A stretch of DNA of 5,098 bases from an uncultured Eubacteriales bacterium (GTDB lineage: Bacteria > Bacillota > Clostridia > Christensenellales > CAG-138): contig UQXE01000067.1 in assembly GCA_900544965.1 (NCBI GenBank), positions 1 through 5,098 of the forward strand. The letters run 5' to 3'. Shown here piece after piece: positions 5,051 to 5,098 of the stretch (within the stretch, counting starts at the first letter, position 1; the number at the start of each line of letters is the position of its first letter). The notes below the pieces were generated by a model. It saw nothing but the letters and a program-made list of their open reading frames with translations, ran no database searches and was not told where the DNA came from. A program made the translations under genes and the position numbers.

Positions 5051-5098
5051 AGCGCACCTTGAAAACTGTATAGTGCGAAACGCAAGAAAGAGACAGCG
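5051..5098 (+). other. Probable rRNA operon leader (16S gene expected beyond the window)
   Basis: The motif ACCTTGAAAACTG (5056-5068), followed by TATAGTGCG, resembles the CTTTGAAAACTGA-type sequence found in the leader and 16S-23S spacer of Bacillota rRNA operons, where it takes part in antitermination and processing. CGCAC (5053-5057) pairs with GTGCG (5073-5077) around it. No rRNA sequence is present yet and no 16S end lies upstream, so a leader before 16S is more likely than an internal spacer. The call rests on motif memory and context only. Confidence 0.5.

Noticed and set aside
4867..5085. 72-codon hydrophobic - strand frame at the right end
   Set aside because: It covers the AT-rich promoter tract and the rRNA-type leader. 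Its hydrophobic look comes from A/T-rich codons, and it lacks a clear ribosome site.

Overview
The window looks like a chromosomal stretch from a Gram-positive Bacillota, most likely a clostridial lineage of the gut or anaerobic type. The grounds are strong AGGAGG-type ribosome binding sites, a TTG start, a YczE-type membrane protein, a class B sortase joined to dockerin-like and RCC1-type modules, and a clostridial-looking rRNA leader at the right edge. The genus cannot be fixed from this sequence. All supported genes are on the + strand.

Layout. Positions 1-30 hold a perfect A/T-rich palindrome, probably cut by the window edge. Positions 143-471 are non-coding but strongly organised: eight consecutive hairpins built from an imperfect unit of about 135 bp that occurs twice, plus a shortened third piece. 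Paired changes between the two copies keep the stems intact, so this looks like a selected RNA structure that I cannot assign to a known family. Positions 472-686 are a gene-free leader to a 239-residue YczE/DUF6198-type membrane protein (687-1406).

After a 204-bp gap with a good promoter (1513-1541) comes the main gene (1611-3569), a 652-residue lipoprotein. Its order is lipobox, about seven RCC1/BLIP-II-like propeller repeats, a small beta-rich domain, a half-degenerate dockerin, and a C-terminal class B sortase with apparently complete His-Cys-Arg catalytic residues. This arrangement is the most striking protein feature here.

Positions 3570-4111 carry little coding signal. They hold a 49-codon open frame with no ribosome site, four and a half copies of an 8-bp tandem repeat, a perfect TATAAT box, and two tiny frames (34 and 27 codons). 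These two are joined by an ATGA overlap and abut a 63-residue lipoprotein gene (4112-4303). From 4304 to about 4850 there are only short interrupted frames that look like decayed coding DNA.

From about 4855 the sequence is very AT-rich and contains two plausible sigma-A promoters. It ends in an ACCTTGAAAACTG-type motif typical of the leader or spacer of clostridial rRNA operons, so a 16S rRNA gene probably starts just beyond the right edge.

How the genes work together is only partly visible. The membrane protein and the sortase lipoprotein appear to be separate transcription units. No LPXTG- or NPQTN-type sortase substrate is encoded in the window, so the partner of the sortase must lie elsewhere.
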